Source of the DNA: Mycobacterium sp. E740
GTDB taxonomy: Bacteria; Actinomycetota; Actinomycetes; Mycobacteriales; Mycobacteriaceae
Length of the DNA stretch: 64,000 nt
Reading direction: 5' to 3'
NCBI RefSeq assembly: GCF_001672895.1
Contig: NZ_LZKP01000215.1
Span: forward strand, 17,798 to 81,797
The notes beneath the pieces were generated by a model, which had not been told where the DNA came from, searched no databases, and worked only from the letters and a program-made list of their open reading frames with translations. Every line of letters begins with the position of its first letter. Position 1 is the first letter of the stretch. The position numbers and the translations under genes were made by a program. Of this stretch, positions 8,015 through 46,163 are shown in pieces.

Positions 8015-8959
8015 GTGACAGAAACGACAGAAGCACAGCAGAGCTCGGCACCGCAGGCGCAGTCGAAGTGGCTGTCCAAATCCGCCTCGGAGACCCGCGG
8101 CTCGGACAAGGACGAAGTCCAGTTCCATTACGACATCTCCAACGACTTCTTCAAGCTGTGGCAGGACCCGACCCAGACCTACAGCTGCGCCTACTTCGAG
8201 CGCGACGATTTCACGCTCGAGCAGGCGCAGCGGGCCAAGGTCGACCTGTCGCTGAGCAAGCTGGGCCTGCAGCCCGGAATGACGCTGCTGGACATCGGCT
8301 GCGGCTGGGGTTCGACCATCGCGCGTGCAGTGGAGAAGTACGACGTCAACGTCATCGGCCTGACGCTGTCGGAGAACCAGAAGCAGCACATCGAGGACAA
8401 CCAGTTCCCCCGCCTCAAGAGCGACCGGAAGATGGAAGTCAGGCTGCAGCCGTGGGAGGAGTTCGAGGGCCGGGTCGACCGGATCGTGTCGATCGGCGCG
8501 TTCGAGCACTTCGGCTTCAACAAGTACGACGACTACTTCAAGAAGACGTTCAGCTGGCTGCCCGACGACGGCGTGATGATGCTACACACGATCATCATTC
8601 CCGAGGACGAGGAGATCAAGGCCAAGGGCCTGCCGCTGACCATGTCGCGGGTGCGCTTCATCAAGTTCATCATGGACGAGATCTACCCCGGTGGGCGTTT
8701 GCCGCTGGCGTCGATGGTGCGGGAGCACGCAAACAAGGCCGGCTACACCGTCACCCGCGAACAGCACCTGCAGCCGCACTACGTCAAGACGCTCGATACC
8801 TGGGCAGCCAACCTCGAGGCGAAGAAGGACGAGGCGATCGCGATCACGTCGGAACAGATTTACGAGCGCTTCCGCAAATACCTGACCGGCTGCGCTGATC
8901 TTTTCCGGCAGGGCTACACCGATGTCGCGCAGTTCACGTGCGAAAAGGCGCCCGCTTAG
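8015..8959 (+). CDS. Cyclopropane-mycolic-acid-synthase family methyltransferase (CmaA2-like)
   Basis: 314 residues from GTG. SAM-dependent methyltransferase of the mycolate cyclopropanation family: HYDISNDFFKLWQDP and TYSCAYFER near the N-terminus (the family's active-site Cys), motif I LLDIGCGWGST, VIGLTLSENQ, and the active-site segment SIGAFEHFGF with conserved Glu and His. LLHTIIIP, RFIKFIMDEIYPGGRLP and the ending YTDVAQFTC resemble CmaA2 of M. tuberculosis more than MmaA enzymes, judged by eye. A Ser/Gln-rich N-terminal tail of about 30 residues is longer than usual. It probably transfers a methylene or methyl group to double bonds of meromycolate chains. It is followed 82 bp later by a paralogue on the same strand. 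Confidence 0.88.
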   Translation: MTETTEAQQSSAPQAQSKWLSKSASETRGSDKDEVQFHYDISNDFFKLWQDPTQTYSCAYFERDDFTLEQAQRAKVDLSLSKLGLQPGMTLLDIGCGWGSTIARAVEKYDVNVIGLTLSENQKQHIEDNQFPRLKSDRKMEVRLQPWEEFEGRVDRIVSIGAFEHFGFNKYDDYFKKTFSWLPDDGVMMLHTIIIPEDEEIKAKGLPLTMSRVRFIKFIMDEIYPGGRLPLASMVREHANKAGYTVTREQHLQPHYVKTLDTWAANLEAKKDEAIAITSEQIYERFRKYLTGCADLFRQGYTDVAQFTCEKAPA

Positions 8960-9006
8960 CCTGATTACGAAAAGTGCGATATATAAGTTGGTCGTTACGT
9001 CGGGAC

Positions 9007-9025
9007 GCGGGTGAGTAACACCCGC
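9007..9025 (+). promoter_or_regulatory. Short hairpin directly before the ribosome-binding site of the second methyltransferase
   Basis: GCGGGTG (9007-9013) pairs perfectly with CACCCGC (9019-9025) around the loop AGTAA. It is followed at once by a strong Shine-Dalgarno AAGGAGG (9027-9033), eight bases from the ATG at 9042. The hairpin could influence translation of the second gene or mark the end of the first transcript. Confidence 0.35.
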
Positions 9026-9041
9026 TAAGGAGGCCAATCAG

Positions 9042-9920
9042 ATGTCGGAAAGGTCGGGGACGACGATGAAGGTTGCCTACGAAGACGTTCAGGCGCACTA
9101 CGACATCTCCAACGAGTTCTTCGGCCTCTTCCAGGACCCGACGCGCACGTACAGCTGCGCGTTCTACGAGCGCGACGACATGACGCTCGAGGAGGCGCAG
9201 CTGGCCAAGATCGACCTCGCCCTCGGCAAGCTCGATCTGCGGCCCGGGATGACGCTGCTCGACGTGGGCTGCGGCTGGGGTTCGATGATGAAGCGGGCGG
9301 TCGAGACCTACGACGTCAACGTCGTGGGCCTGACGCTGAGCCGCAATCAGTGCGCGCTCGGTCAGCAGATCCTCGACGGCATCGACACGGACCGCTCCCG
9401 GCGGGTCCTGCTGAGAGGCTGGGAGGAGTTCGACGAACCCGTCGACCGCATCGTGTCGATCGAGGCGTTCGAGGCGTGGCCCAAGTCGAAGTACAAGGCG
9501 TTCTTCGACACGTGCTACCGGGTCATGCCCGACGACGGCCGGATGGTGTTGCAGACGATCATGGGCCATCCGCTCAAGCGCTGGCCGGAGTTGGGCATCC
9601 CGATCACGATGACCGACCTCAAGTTCATGCGGTTCATCGCCAAGGAGATCTTCCCCGGCGGTGCGGTGCCGTGCGACGAGGACGTCGTCGAGTACGCCGG
9701 CAACGCGGGTTTCACCATCGCCGACCTGGAGACGATGACCCCGCATTACGTGCGCACGCTCGACACCTGGGCCACCGCCCTGGAGGCCGCCAAGGAGCAG
9801 GCGATCGCGGCGACCTCCGAAGAGGTGTATGACCGCTACATGAAGTACCTGATCGGCTGTTCGGACTTCTTCCAGCGCAACGTCAGCTACGTCGGACAGT
9901 TCACGCTGACCAAGAACTAG
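9042..9920 (+). CDS. Mycolate-type SAM methyltransferase (UmaA/cyclopropane synthase family)
   Basis: 292 residues. The start is fixed by AAGGAGG with an eight-base spacer. Family motifs: HYDISNEFFGLFQDPTRTYSCAFYERDDM, motif I LLDVGCGWGSMM, VVGLTLSRNQ, and the active-site Glu in SIEAFEAW. This last motif has AW where typical cyclopropane synthases have HF, as also seen in UmaA (SIGAFEAF). DLKFMRFIAKEIFPGG and the C-terminal VGQFTLTK also match UmaA by eye. It likely modifies a long-chain acyl group, possibly a mycolate precursor; the exact reaction (methyl branch or cyclopropane) cannot be read from sequence. Its stop codon shares CTAG with the stop of the convergent ketoacyl-synthase-like gene. 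Confidence 0.88.
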   Translation: MSERSGTTMKVAYEDVQAHYDISNEFFGLFQDPTRTYSCAFYERDDMTLEEAQLAKIDLALGKLDLRPGMTLLDVGCGWGSMMKRAVETYDVNVVGLTLSRNQCALGQQILDGIDTDRSRRVLLRGWEEFDEPVDRIVSIEAFEAWPKSKYKAFFDTCYRVMPDDGRMVLQTIMGHPLKRWPELGIPITMTDLKFMRFIAKEIFPGGAVPCDEDVVEYAGNAGFTIADLETMTPHYVRTLDTWATALEAAKEQAIAATSEEVYDRYMKYLIGCSDFFQRNVSYVGQFTLTKN

Positions 9921-11167
9921 TACGCACCGAAAACGAGCGCGACGTTGTTGCCGCCGAGGCCGAACGAGTTGCTCACCGCGTAGCGGTAATCGCCGCGCCG
10001 GGGGCTTCCGGTGACGACGTCGAGGTCGACCCCGGGGTCGAGGTCTTCGAGATTGAGCGTGGGCGGGACGACACCGTCACGCAGGGCCTGCACCGTCAAG
10101 ACGGCTTCGACCGCCCCGGCCGAGCCCAGGGAATGCCCCAGGGCGGCCTTCGGCGCAAACACGGCCGGGTTGTGCCCGCCGAGCGCTCGGCGGATTGCGC
10201 ACGCTTCGGCGAGGTCGCCGTCCACGGTCCCGGTGGCATGGGCGTTGATGTGGCCGATGTCGGTGGGCGCCAGGCCGGCCAACTCGATGGCGCGCGCCAC
10301 GGCGTCACCGGCGCGGATCCCGTCGGGATCGGTTCGCACGACGTCATATCCGTCGGAGGTGACGGCCGCACCCAGCAGCCGGGCCAGCGGTTCGGCGCCT
10401 CGCGCCAGGGCGTGCTGCTCGGTCTCGACGAGCATCAGCGCGCCGCCCTCGCCGAACACCATCCCGTCGCGGTCCTTGTCGAACGGGCGACAGGCGCCGG
10501 CGGGGTCGTCGTTGTTGGTCGACAACAGTGCCTGCAGGCTGAACGCCGCGACCGGCACCGCCTCGATCTGCGTCTCCACCCCTCCGCAGATCACCGCGTC
10601 GGCCTCACCGAGAACGACGTGCTGCCATGCCTGCGCGATGGCCGCGGCGCCCGATGCGTCGGCCATCACCGGTGAGAAGATCCCGGCCTTGGCCTGTCGG
10701 TCCAATCCGACCGCAGCCGCCGGTCCGTTCGGCATGTACATCTGGACGGCCAGCGGCGAAACGGCGCGCAGCCCCTTCTTGCGCCAGAGGTCGTGCTGAA
10801 GGGGGATCTCCTCGGTACTGCCCAGCGCCAGCCCGACCGACACCGCCAGCCGGCGGGTATCGATCTCGGGTGTGCCAGCCGCTTCCCAGAGGCGGCGGCT
10901 CAGGATGGTGGACATCTTCTGCATGTACGACGTCCGGCGGCGCTCGACGCGGCTGAGTTGCTCGTCGAAATCCTCCAGGATCGCGCCCCCGATACGTACC
11001 GGCGAATCGAGCTCGCGGACGAACCACTTGTCGAGGGGCCGGATGCCGCTTCGGCCCTGCTGCAGTAACTGCCAGGTCTGCTCGGCGTCCGTCGAAAGTG
11101 AGGTGCTCGACACGAACGCGGTCACCACGACATCTGGGAATGCGTCGCCAGTCCTCAGCGCGGCCAT
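9917..11167 (-). CDS. KasA/KasB-family beta-ketoacyl-ACP synthase homologue lacking the catalytic cysteine
   Basis: 416 residues, the same length as KasA; ATG chosen because AAGGAG lies upstream at good spacing. The protein aligns throughout with the FAS-II condensing enzymes KasA/KasB (LAVQMYMPNGPAAAVGL, CRPFDKDRDGMVFGEGGALMLVE, ALGHSLGSAGAVEA, YAVSNSFGLGGNNVALVFG). The two active-site histidines (HINAHATGT and ALGHS) and the Lys of PKAALGH are present. The nucleophile motif VSACSSG is VMADASG, so the catalytic Cys is Asp; the codon is clearly GAC. The late GGHN motif is GGNN. Condensation by the normal route should be impossible. It may be a decarboxylase or a non-catalytic partner subunit. 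The neighbouring mycolate methyltransferases suggest a lipid role. Confidence 0.88.
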   Translation of the reverse strand: MAALRTGDAFPDVVVTAFVSSTSLSTDAEQTWQLLQQGRSGIRPLDKWFVRELDSPVRIGGAILEDFDEQLSRVERRRTSYMQKMSTILSRRLWEAAGTPEIDTRRLAVSVGLALGSTEEIPLQHDLWRKKGLRAVSPLAVQMYMPNGPAAAVGLDRQAKAGIFSPVMADASGAAAIAQAWQHVVLGEADAVICGGVETQIEAVPVAAFSLQALLSTNNDDPAGACRPFDKDRDGMVFGEGGALMLVETEQHALARGAEPLARLLGAAVTSDGYDVVRTDPDGIRAGDAVARAIELAGLAPTDIGHINAHATGTVDGDLAEACAIRRALGGHNPAVFAPKAALGHSLGSAGAVEAVLTVQALRDGVVPPTLNLEDLDPGVDLDVVTGSPRRGDYRYAVSNSFGLGGNNVALVFGAY

Positions 11168-11255
11168 GCCCGGTACTCCTTGTTCCGTCCACTCGCCAGC
11201 TGAATATGTTGGTATCCCTGAACACCTTAGAACCCTCACGGACGATGGACGACCT

Positions 11256-11642
11256 GTGCCTGAACTCAATGTGCTCGGCGAGCCGCTCGAGCCGTGCGGC
11301 TCCGACCCGATCACCGGTTTCTACCGCGACGGCTGTTGCTCGACCGGACCCGAGGATCTCGGCAGCCACACCATCTGTGCCGTTGTGACAGCGGAATTCC
11401 TGCGGCATCAACGTTCGATCGGCAACGACCTGTGCACCCCGCGCCCGGAGTACCGCTTCCCCGGCCTGCAACCGGGTGACCGCTGGTGCGTCACCGCGGT
11501 GAACTGGCTGAAGGCTCATCAGGACGGCTTCGCCGCGCCGGTGGTGCTGGCGTCGACGCACCAGCGCACGCTCGAAGTGATCTCGCTGGACGCGTTGCGC
11601 GAGTATGCGGTCGACGTGCCCGACGACCTCGGATCGCTGTAG
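11256..11642 (+). CDS. DUF2237 family protein
   Basis: 128 residues from GTG at VPELNVLGEPLEPCG. Typical DUF2237 features: PLEPCGSDPITGFYRDGCC, then GSHTICAVVTAEFL, then GNDLCTPRPEYRFPGLQPGDRWCV, with conserved Cys and aromatic residues. The biochemical function of the family is not known to me. The C-terminal 40 residues (APVVLASTHQRTLEVISLDALREYAVDV) extend the core. The reading frame continues upstream of the GTG but runs antisense to the ketoacyl-synthase-like gene. The two genes are divergent with about 88 bp between starts. The start is not supported by a strong ribosome-binding site and could be slightly off. Confidence 0.78.
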   Translation: MPELNVLGEPLEPCGSDPITGFYRDGCCSTGPEDLGSHTICAVVTAEFLRHQRSIGNDLCTPRPEYRFPGLQPGDRWCVTAVNWLKAHQDGFAAPVVLASTHQRTLEVISLDALREYAVDVPDDLGSL

Positions 11643-11685
11643 CGGCCTTTGGTGCATTCCGGTCGCCGATCGGCTGATTCGGCCA

Positions 11686-11691
11686 TACCGT
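11686..11691 (+). promoter_or_regulatory. Candidate -10 element (TACCGT) for the Ddn-like gene
   Basis: TACCGT fits TANNNT and is followed by six bases and then the ATG at 11698, the arrangement of leaderless mycobacterial genes. No Shine-Dalgarno sequence is present. Confidence 0.45.
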
Positions 11692-11697
11692 GTCGCC

Positions 11698-12174
11698 ATG
11701 ACAGATCACACACCCACGGTCACCACCGGACACCCGCCCGACGCGGTGATGCGTGCGGTCAACACGACGCTGCGGTTCCTGTTGCGCACTCCGCTGGCCG
11801 GCCCCTTGGGCAATCGGTTCATGGTGCTGAACTTCAGGGGTCGAAAAACGGGGCGCCAGTTCTCGATTCCCGTGAGCGCGCATCACATCGACGACGGGCT
11901 CTACGCGCTCGCCAACGCGGGATGGAAGAACAACTTCCGCGACGGCGCCGACGCGGAGGTGGTGCACGGCGGGAAGACTCGCACGATGCGCGGAGAACTC
12001 ATCACCGATCCGGCGGTGGTGGGCGATCTGGCGCACCGGCTCGCGCAGTCCTACGGCCCCCGGCGTGCGCAGACGATCATGGGCCTGAAGTTTCGCGAAC
12101 AACGGGTTCCGCCTGTCGAGGACTTCCGCGAGGCGGCGGCGCGTGAGAAACTCGCCGCGATCCGGTTGCGCTGA
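11698..12174 (+). CDS. Deazaflavin (F420)-dependent nitroreductase/quinone reductase family protein
   Basis: 158 residues. The fold family is that of Ddn (Rv3547): MVLNFRGRKTGRQFSIPVS is the conserved FRDR-like strand, and ALANAGWKNNFRDGADAEVVHGGKTRTMRGELI matches the family's beta-barrel core. These proteins bind reduced F420 and act on quinones, nitroaromatics or fatty acids. ATG start at MTDHTPTVTTG; an in-frame extension upstream overlaps the DUF2237 gene and was not chosen. It begins 55 bp after DUF2237, with its own candidate -10 box. The substrate cannot be inferred. Confidence 0.83.
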   Translation: MTDHTPTVTTGHPPDAVMRAVNTTLRFLLRTPLAGPLGNRFMVLNFRGRKTGRQFSIPVSAHHIDDGLYALANAGWKNNFRDGADAEVVHGGKTRTMRGELITDPAVVGDLAHRLAQSYGPRRAQTIMGLKFREQRVPPVEDFREAAAREKLAAIRLR

Positions 12175-12246
12175 CCCGTCCGGCGCGGCTCGGACCCGTC
12201 TTGTATGAATTGAGACCTGACCTCACCGCTTGATCGGAGGTACCGG

Positions 12247-12993
12247 GTGTCAGTGTCCGAGTCCGAGTCCGACTCCGAGTCCGAGCCGCAGGAGCCGCGC
12301 GACGAACTGGCCGTCGTCGCGCGCGGCATCTCCCAGCGAGGACCGTGGGGCCCCGTATACGGCCCTCTCGACTTCGACATCGCCGCAAGCGGTGTGACCG
12401 TCATGGTGTGCCCGCGCGGCTCGGGGCGCACCGCGCTGCTGATGACACTGGCCGGGCGGATGAAGACGCGAACCGGCTCGCTGACAGTGTTCGGTCGCCG
12501 CAACGCCCGCGAAATCTTCGGTGTCGCAGCGCTTTCCGGAATCGATGAACTCGACGAGGTCGCCGAGTCCGTGACCGTCGCCGACGTGGTGACCGAACAT
12601 CTGCGATGGAACTCACCGTGGTACCGGCGGGTGCCGCGTGCCCGTAACGCCGAACTGGCCCGGGTGTGCGCACCGGTCTTCGGGCCGCTGGCACTGCCGA
12701 CGCTCGATGACTATGTCGAGGAACTGTCCGAACTCGACCGCCGGCTGCTGCGCATCGCACTGGCCAACGCCGAACGCCCGCCGCTGCTGGTGGTCGCCGA
12801 CCTGGACCGCGTCACCAGCGACCGGCATCGCGCCCTGCTACTGGACCGACTGGTCGCACTGGGCCGAGACCAGACCGTCGTCACCGCATCGGTCAACGGT
12901 GTCCCCGCCGACTCGGGCGTGCGCGCCCAACTGGTGGTCGACACCGTCGCGGTGGCAGAACCCGTCGCCGAAGAGCAGAAAGGTGGCCGTTGA
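12247..12993 (+). CDS. ABC-transporter ATPase-like protein with degenerate nucleotide-binding motifs
   Basis: 248 residues from GTG with GGAGG about seven bases upstream. After an acidic Ser-Glu tail (SESESDSESEP, from a repeated GTCCGA unit), the protein follows the ABC ATPase layout. Walker A is CPRGSGRT, where GxxGxGKT is expected, so the first Gly and the Lys are changed. The signature helix reads ELSELDRRLLRIALA instead of LSGGQ. Walker B ends LLVVADLD, so the catalytic Glu is replaced. The H-loop histidine is not visible (VVTASVN). It therefore probably does not hydrolyse ATP in the usual way and may be a regulatory or structural subunit of the YhgE/Pip protein encoded three bases downstream. 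Fold assignment is fairly firm; loss of activity is inference. Confidence 0.75.
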   Translation: MSVSESESDSESEPQEPRDELAVVARGISQRGPWGPVYGPLDFDIAASGVTVMVCPRGSGRTALLMTLAGRMKTRTGSLTVFGRRNAREIFGVAALSGIDELDEVAESVTVADVVTEHLRWNSPWYRRVPRARNAELARVCAPVFGPLALPTLDDYVEELSELDRRLLRIALANAERPPLLVVADLDRVTSDRHRALLLDRLVALGRDQTVVTASVNGVPADSGVRAQLVVDTVAVAEPVAEEQKGGR

Positions 12994-12995
12994 CC

Positions 12996-15002
12996 ATGCT
13001 GGCCGGTCTCTCGCTGGGCACCGACATCAAGCGGTACTCCCGCGGGGCGATGCCGCGCATCGCCTTGGTGACGATCGTCGTGCTGCCGCTGCTGTACGGC
13101 GCGATGTACCTGTGGGCGTTCTGGAATCCCTTCGGGGAGGTGGACAAGGTGCCGGTCGCCTTGGTCAACGTCGACCGCGGCGCGATGGTGCATGGCACAC
13201 AGTTGCGGGCCGGCGACGAGGTGGCCCGCGGGCTGTCGGACTCCGGCCAACTGGACCTGGCCGAGGTCTCGGCCGAGCAGGCCGCCGACGGTCTGGCCGA
13301 CGGCCGCTACTACTTCACGATCACGGTGCCGCAGGACTTCAGCGCCGCGATCGCGTCGTCGGGCTCGGACAGCCCGCACAAGGCACAGATCCGGTTCACC
13401 TTCAACGACGCGAACAACTATCTCGGCTCGATCATCGGCCAGAACGCTGCCCGCGAGGTGATCAACGAAGTCAACGCCCGAGTCGGCGCGCAGACGGTGA
13501 ACACCGTGCTGACGATGGTGACCGACGCGGGGAAGGGTTTGCACCAGGCCGCCGACGGGGCCGGCCAACTGGCAGCCGGACTGGGCACTGCCGACGACGG
13601 CGCTCACCAGCTCGCCTCGGGGTCACGGCTGCTGGCCGACAACCTCGGTGTGGCTCGCGCCGGCGCGGCGAAGCTCGCCGCAGGCACGAATGAACTGTCC
13701 TCGGCGGTCACCGCGACCACCGACCCGCTGCTGACGACGCTCGACATGGTCGGCGACCTGAAGGTCGACCCGCAGGTCGTCGGTGAGGCCGCAAGTCACC
13801 TGAGTGCCTCGGCGCGCTCGCTCACCGACCGCATCGCTGCACTCAACGTCGACTACGCACGCGCAGCGGGAGTCATCGACCAGGTGGTCGCCGGGTTGGG
13901 GGCGAACCCCGACCCGGCCGTCCAGCATCTCGGCGAAGCTCTGGCCCGGGTCCGTACGACGCTGGCCGCCAACGGAATCGACCCGGCCACCGACGAGGGG
14001 TTGACCCGGCTGCGCGACGGGGCCGCTCGGTTGGAGAACGACCTTGCCGATCCGAACAGCCACCTGCGCACCGTGCTCACCAAGGTCTTCGACGGCGGGC
14101 TCAAGACTGATCTGGTGAGGCTGCGTGACGGCGTCACCGCTCTCGACGACGGCGCACACCAGTTGAGTTCAGGGTTGGTGCAGCTGACCGACGGCGGTGA
14201 GCGACTGGCCGACGGAGCCGGTCAACTGGCATCGGGCGTCGACCAGTTACACGACGGCGCAGCGCTGTTGGCGAGCAAGCTCCAGCAGGGCGCCGACCAG
14301 GTTCCGTCGTGGAGCCCGCAGCAGCGCTTGAAGGTCGCCACGAATCTGTCCACGCCGATCGCGCTCGACGAGCGGACCGACAACCGCGCGGTCACTTTCG
14401 GGACCGGCTTCGCGCCGTTCTTCTTGCCGTTGGCGTTGTTCATCGGCGCGCTGATCGTCTGGATGTTGTTGACCCCGTTGCAGGCTCGACCGGTCGTGCA
14501 CGGTCTCAACGCGCTGCGGGTGGTGCTGGTGTCCTACTGGCCGGCGGTGCTGCTGGCGTTGTGCCAGGTGTTGGTGATGTACACGGTGGTGCACTTCGGG
14601 GTGGGCTTGCAGCCGAAGTACCCGATCGCGACGATCGGCTTCCTCGGGTTGATCGCGGCGACGTTCCTCGCGTTGATCCAGGCGCTCAACGCGGTGTTCG
14701 GCGTGGCGATCGGCCGGGTGATCACGCTGGCGCTGCTGATGCTCCAACTGGTCTCGGCCGGTGGTATCTACCCGGTGGAGACCACTGCCCGACCGTTCCA
14801 GATCATTCACCCGTTCGACCCGATGACCTACGCCGTCAACGGTTTACGGCAGCTGACGGTCGGCGGCGTCGATCACCGCTTGTGGTTGGCGATCGCCGTT
14901 TTGAGCGGAATCCTGCTGGCGTCACTGGCCGCCACCGCGTGGGCGGCGCGGCGAAACCGCCAGTACACCGTCGAGCGGCTGCATCCCCCGGTGGAGGTGT
15001 GA
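12996..15002 (+). CDS. YhgE/Pip family membrane protein (ABC-2-type/RND-like exporter component)
   Basis: 668 residues. An N-terminal membrane helix (IALVTIVVLPLLYGAMYLWAFW) leads to the YhgE/Pip signature (DKVPVALVNVDRGA; YYFTITVPQDFSAAIAS). A long extracellular section follows with repeated heptad-like units such as LADGAGQLASGVDQLHDGAALL. The C-terminus has about five or six helices of the ABC-2 membrane type ending near LLASLAATAWAARRN. Homologues include phage-infection protein Pip and YhgE; in Actinobacteria they often pair with an ABC ATPase, as here. It is probably an export or envelope protein. ATG 12996 follows AAAGGTGG at suitable distance; TTG 12990 is an alternative overlapping the previous stop. 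The gene converges on the NRPS cluster, and a role in exporting its product is only possible. Confidence 0.85.
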   Translation: MLAGLSLGTDIKRYSRGAMPRIALVTIVVLPLLYGAMYLWAFWNPFGEVDKVPVALVNVDRGAMVHGTQLRAGDEVARGLSDSGQLDLAEVSAEQAADGLADGRYYFTITVPQDFSAAIASSGSDSPHKAQIRFTFNDANNYLGSIIGQNAAREVINEVNARVGAQTVNTVLTMVTDAGKGLHQAADGAGQLAAGLGTADDGAHQLASGSRLLADNLGVARAGAAKLAAGTNELSSAVTATTDPLLTTLDMVGDLKVDPQVVGEAASHLSASARSLTDRIAALNVDYARAAGVIDQVVAGLGANPDPAVQHLGEALARVRTTLAANGIDPATDEGLTRLRDGAARLENDLADPNSHLRTVLTKVFDGGLKTDLVRLRDGVTALDDGAHQLSSGLVQLTDGGERLADGAGQLASGVDQLHDGAALLASKLQQGADQVPSWSPQQRLKVATNLSTPIALDERTDNRAVTFGTGFAPFFLPLALFIGALIVWMLLTPLQARPVVHGLNALRVVLVSYWPAVLLALCQVLVMYTVVHFGVGLQPKYPIATIGFLGLIAATFLALIQALNAVFGVAIGRVITLALLMLQLVSAGGIYPVETTARPFQIIHPFDPMTYAVNGLRQLTVGGVDHRLWLAIAVLSGILLASLAATAWAARRNRQYTVERLHPPVEV

Positions 15003-15014
15003 GTCTGCGCGTCG

Positions 15015-15766
15015 TCACGTCCGGCGCGCGACCGCGACGGTCGGGCCGAGCCGGCGGGTGCGGAACTCGACGGTGATGTTGGGGTCGGCGTGGTGGGCCA
15101 GCGCCCGCAGCGCGGACGGGCTGTAGGCGCGCAGCGAGCTGATCACCCCGTCGTGGAGCAACGGCATCATCCGGCTGAACGGCAGCGCCGCCGCCAGCAC
15201 GACCGCATGCACGGGTGCGGGCGGTCGGCGCAGGTCGACGATCATCAGCTTCTTAGCCGCGCGTGTTCCCTCGGCGAACACGCGGGCGGCTTGTTCGGGG
15301 GGCAGGTGATGCAACGACAGCGCGAACACGGCGAGGTCGTAATACCCGTCGGCAGCGTCGATTTCGGTGGCGTCTAGCCGGCGCACGGAGGCGCGCGGGT
15401 GACTGCCGAGGTCGCTTGCTGCGACGGTTCCGACGAACGTCGGATCGACGTCGGTGACGGTGACCTCGGCGGTGGGGTGGCTCTCCAGCAGCCGTTCGGA
15501 CAACCCGCCGAGGCCGGCTCCCAGTTCGAGGATCTTCGGGGACGGCACTTCGGCCACCTCGTCGAGCACGACTCGGGCGATCTTGCCGTAGACGCCCAGC
15601 CGCCGTCGCCGCCCGCTGCGGTCGAGGGCCTCCACGACTTTTCGTTTCAGCTCGTCGACGTCGTCGCGGTCGAGGTACTCGAGCCGATCGGTCTGCAGGC
15701 GCCGGTCCAGCCAGGAGGAGTTGGGGCCGCCGCGCGGCATGCCGGCGATGTCGAGTGTCGCGTCGG

Positions 15767-15770
<4 letters not shown>
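15015..15770 (-). CDS. Class I SAM-dependent methyltransferase, translationally coupled to the NRPS
   Basis: 251 residues. Rossmann-fold motifs: [17 protein letters not shown] (motif I), VTVTDVDP (acidic end of beta 2), and [16 protein letters not shown] (post-motif). The substrate-binding half is not recognisable as C-, N- or O-specific. Its ATG overlaps the TGA of the giant synthetase (ATGA), so it belongs to the same transcript and is made in step with it. It most likely methylates the peptide product, its acyl cap or a precursor. The gene ends 12 bp from the convergent YhgE/Pip gene, with no obvious terminator hairpin between them. Confidence 0.85.
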
Positions 15771-45733
<29,963 letters not shown>

Positions 45734-45771
45734 CCGAGCTCCGCTTCAGAAGGATGTTGAAGGGTGGCCGT

Positions 45772-45993
45772 TCAGGCCGGGTGTGTGTTGAGCCGCATGC
45801 GCAGGCTCTTCGGCCGTATGTCGGACCAGTGCTGCTCGATGTAGTCCAGACACGCAGCGCGATCCGCTCCCCCGTGGACCACCTTCCAGCCAGCCGGGAC
45901 CTCCGCGAAGGTAGGCCACAGGCTGTGCTGCTCCTCGTCGTTGACCAGGACGAGGAAACTGCCGCTCTCGTCGTCGAAAGGCGTGGTGTTCAC
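45772..45993 (-). CDS. MbtH-like protein, NRPS adenylation-domain chaperone
   Basis: 73 residues from GTG ([11 protein letters not shown]), chosen because MbtH proteins start just before the NPFDD-like motif and GGGAGA precedes it; a TTG four codons upstream is the alternative. The conserved MbtH motifs are present: [10 protein letters not shown] and AGWKVVHG, and the C-terminal block [17 protein letters not shown]. MbtH proteins bind adenylation domains and are often required for their folding or activity. It lies 38 bp before the synthetase start on the same strand, so it is the first gene of the NRPS transcript. Confidence 0.95.
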   Translation of the reverse strand: MNTTPFDDESGSFLVLVNDEEQHSLWPTFAEVPAGWKVVHGGADRAACLDYIEQHWSDIRPKSLRMRLNTHPA

Positions 45994-46163
45994 TGGTTCT
46001 CCCAACCCCCGAATGAGTGAAACCGCTTCGACGCTAACCCAGGCCGTCGGCTCGGCTCCGCAGTTTCGGCAAAAAATTTTCGCGCCCGTAAGAAACGGCT
46101 GATCAGCGGTTTGTGGTCACACGGGCAACCAAAATCGGGCGCGTAACCCGCATTGACCAATGG
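45994..46163 (-). promoter_or_regulatory. Intergenic region likely carrying the MbtH-NRPS-methyltransferase promoter
   Basis: This is the only gap of note upstream of MbtH on its strand. A possible -10 TAGCGT reads on the minus strand at 46036-46031, about 38 bases before the GTG, without a clear -35. An A/T run (AAAAAATTTT near 46071-46080) and a 12-bp near-palindrome CATTGACCAATG (46151-46162) lie further up. The upstream gene reads in the same direction, so readthrough is also possible. Confidence 0.35.

Noticed and set aside
10872..11255. Longer N-terminus for the DUF2237 protein
   Set aside because: It runs antisense to the ketoacyl-synthase-like gene and lacks family similarity before VPELNVLGEP.
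11168..11314. Longer N-terminus for the ketoacyl-synthase-like protein
   Set aside because: AAGGAG precedes the ATG at 11167 and the resulting length equals KasA; the extension is low complexity and overlaps the divergent gene.
12250..12290. Tandem GTCCGA repeat as an independent repeat element
   Set aside because: It is coding: the acidic Ser-Glu tail of the ATPase-like protein, in frame after the start.
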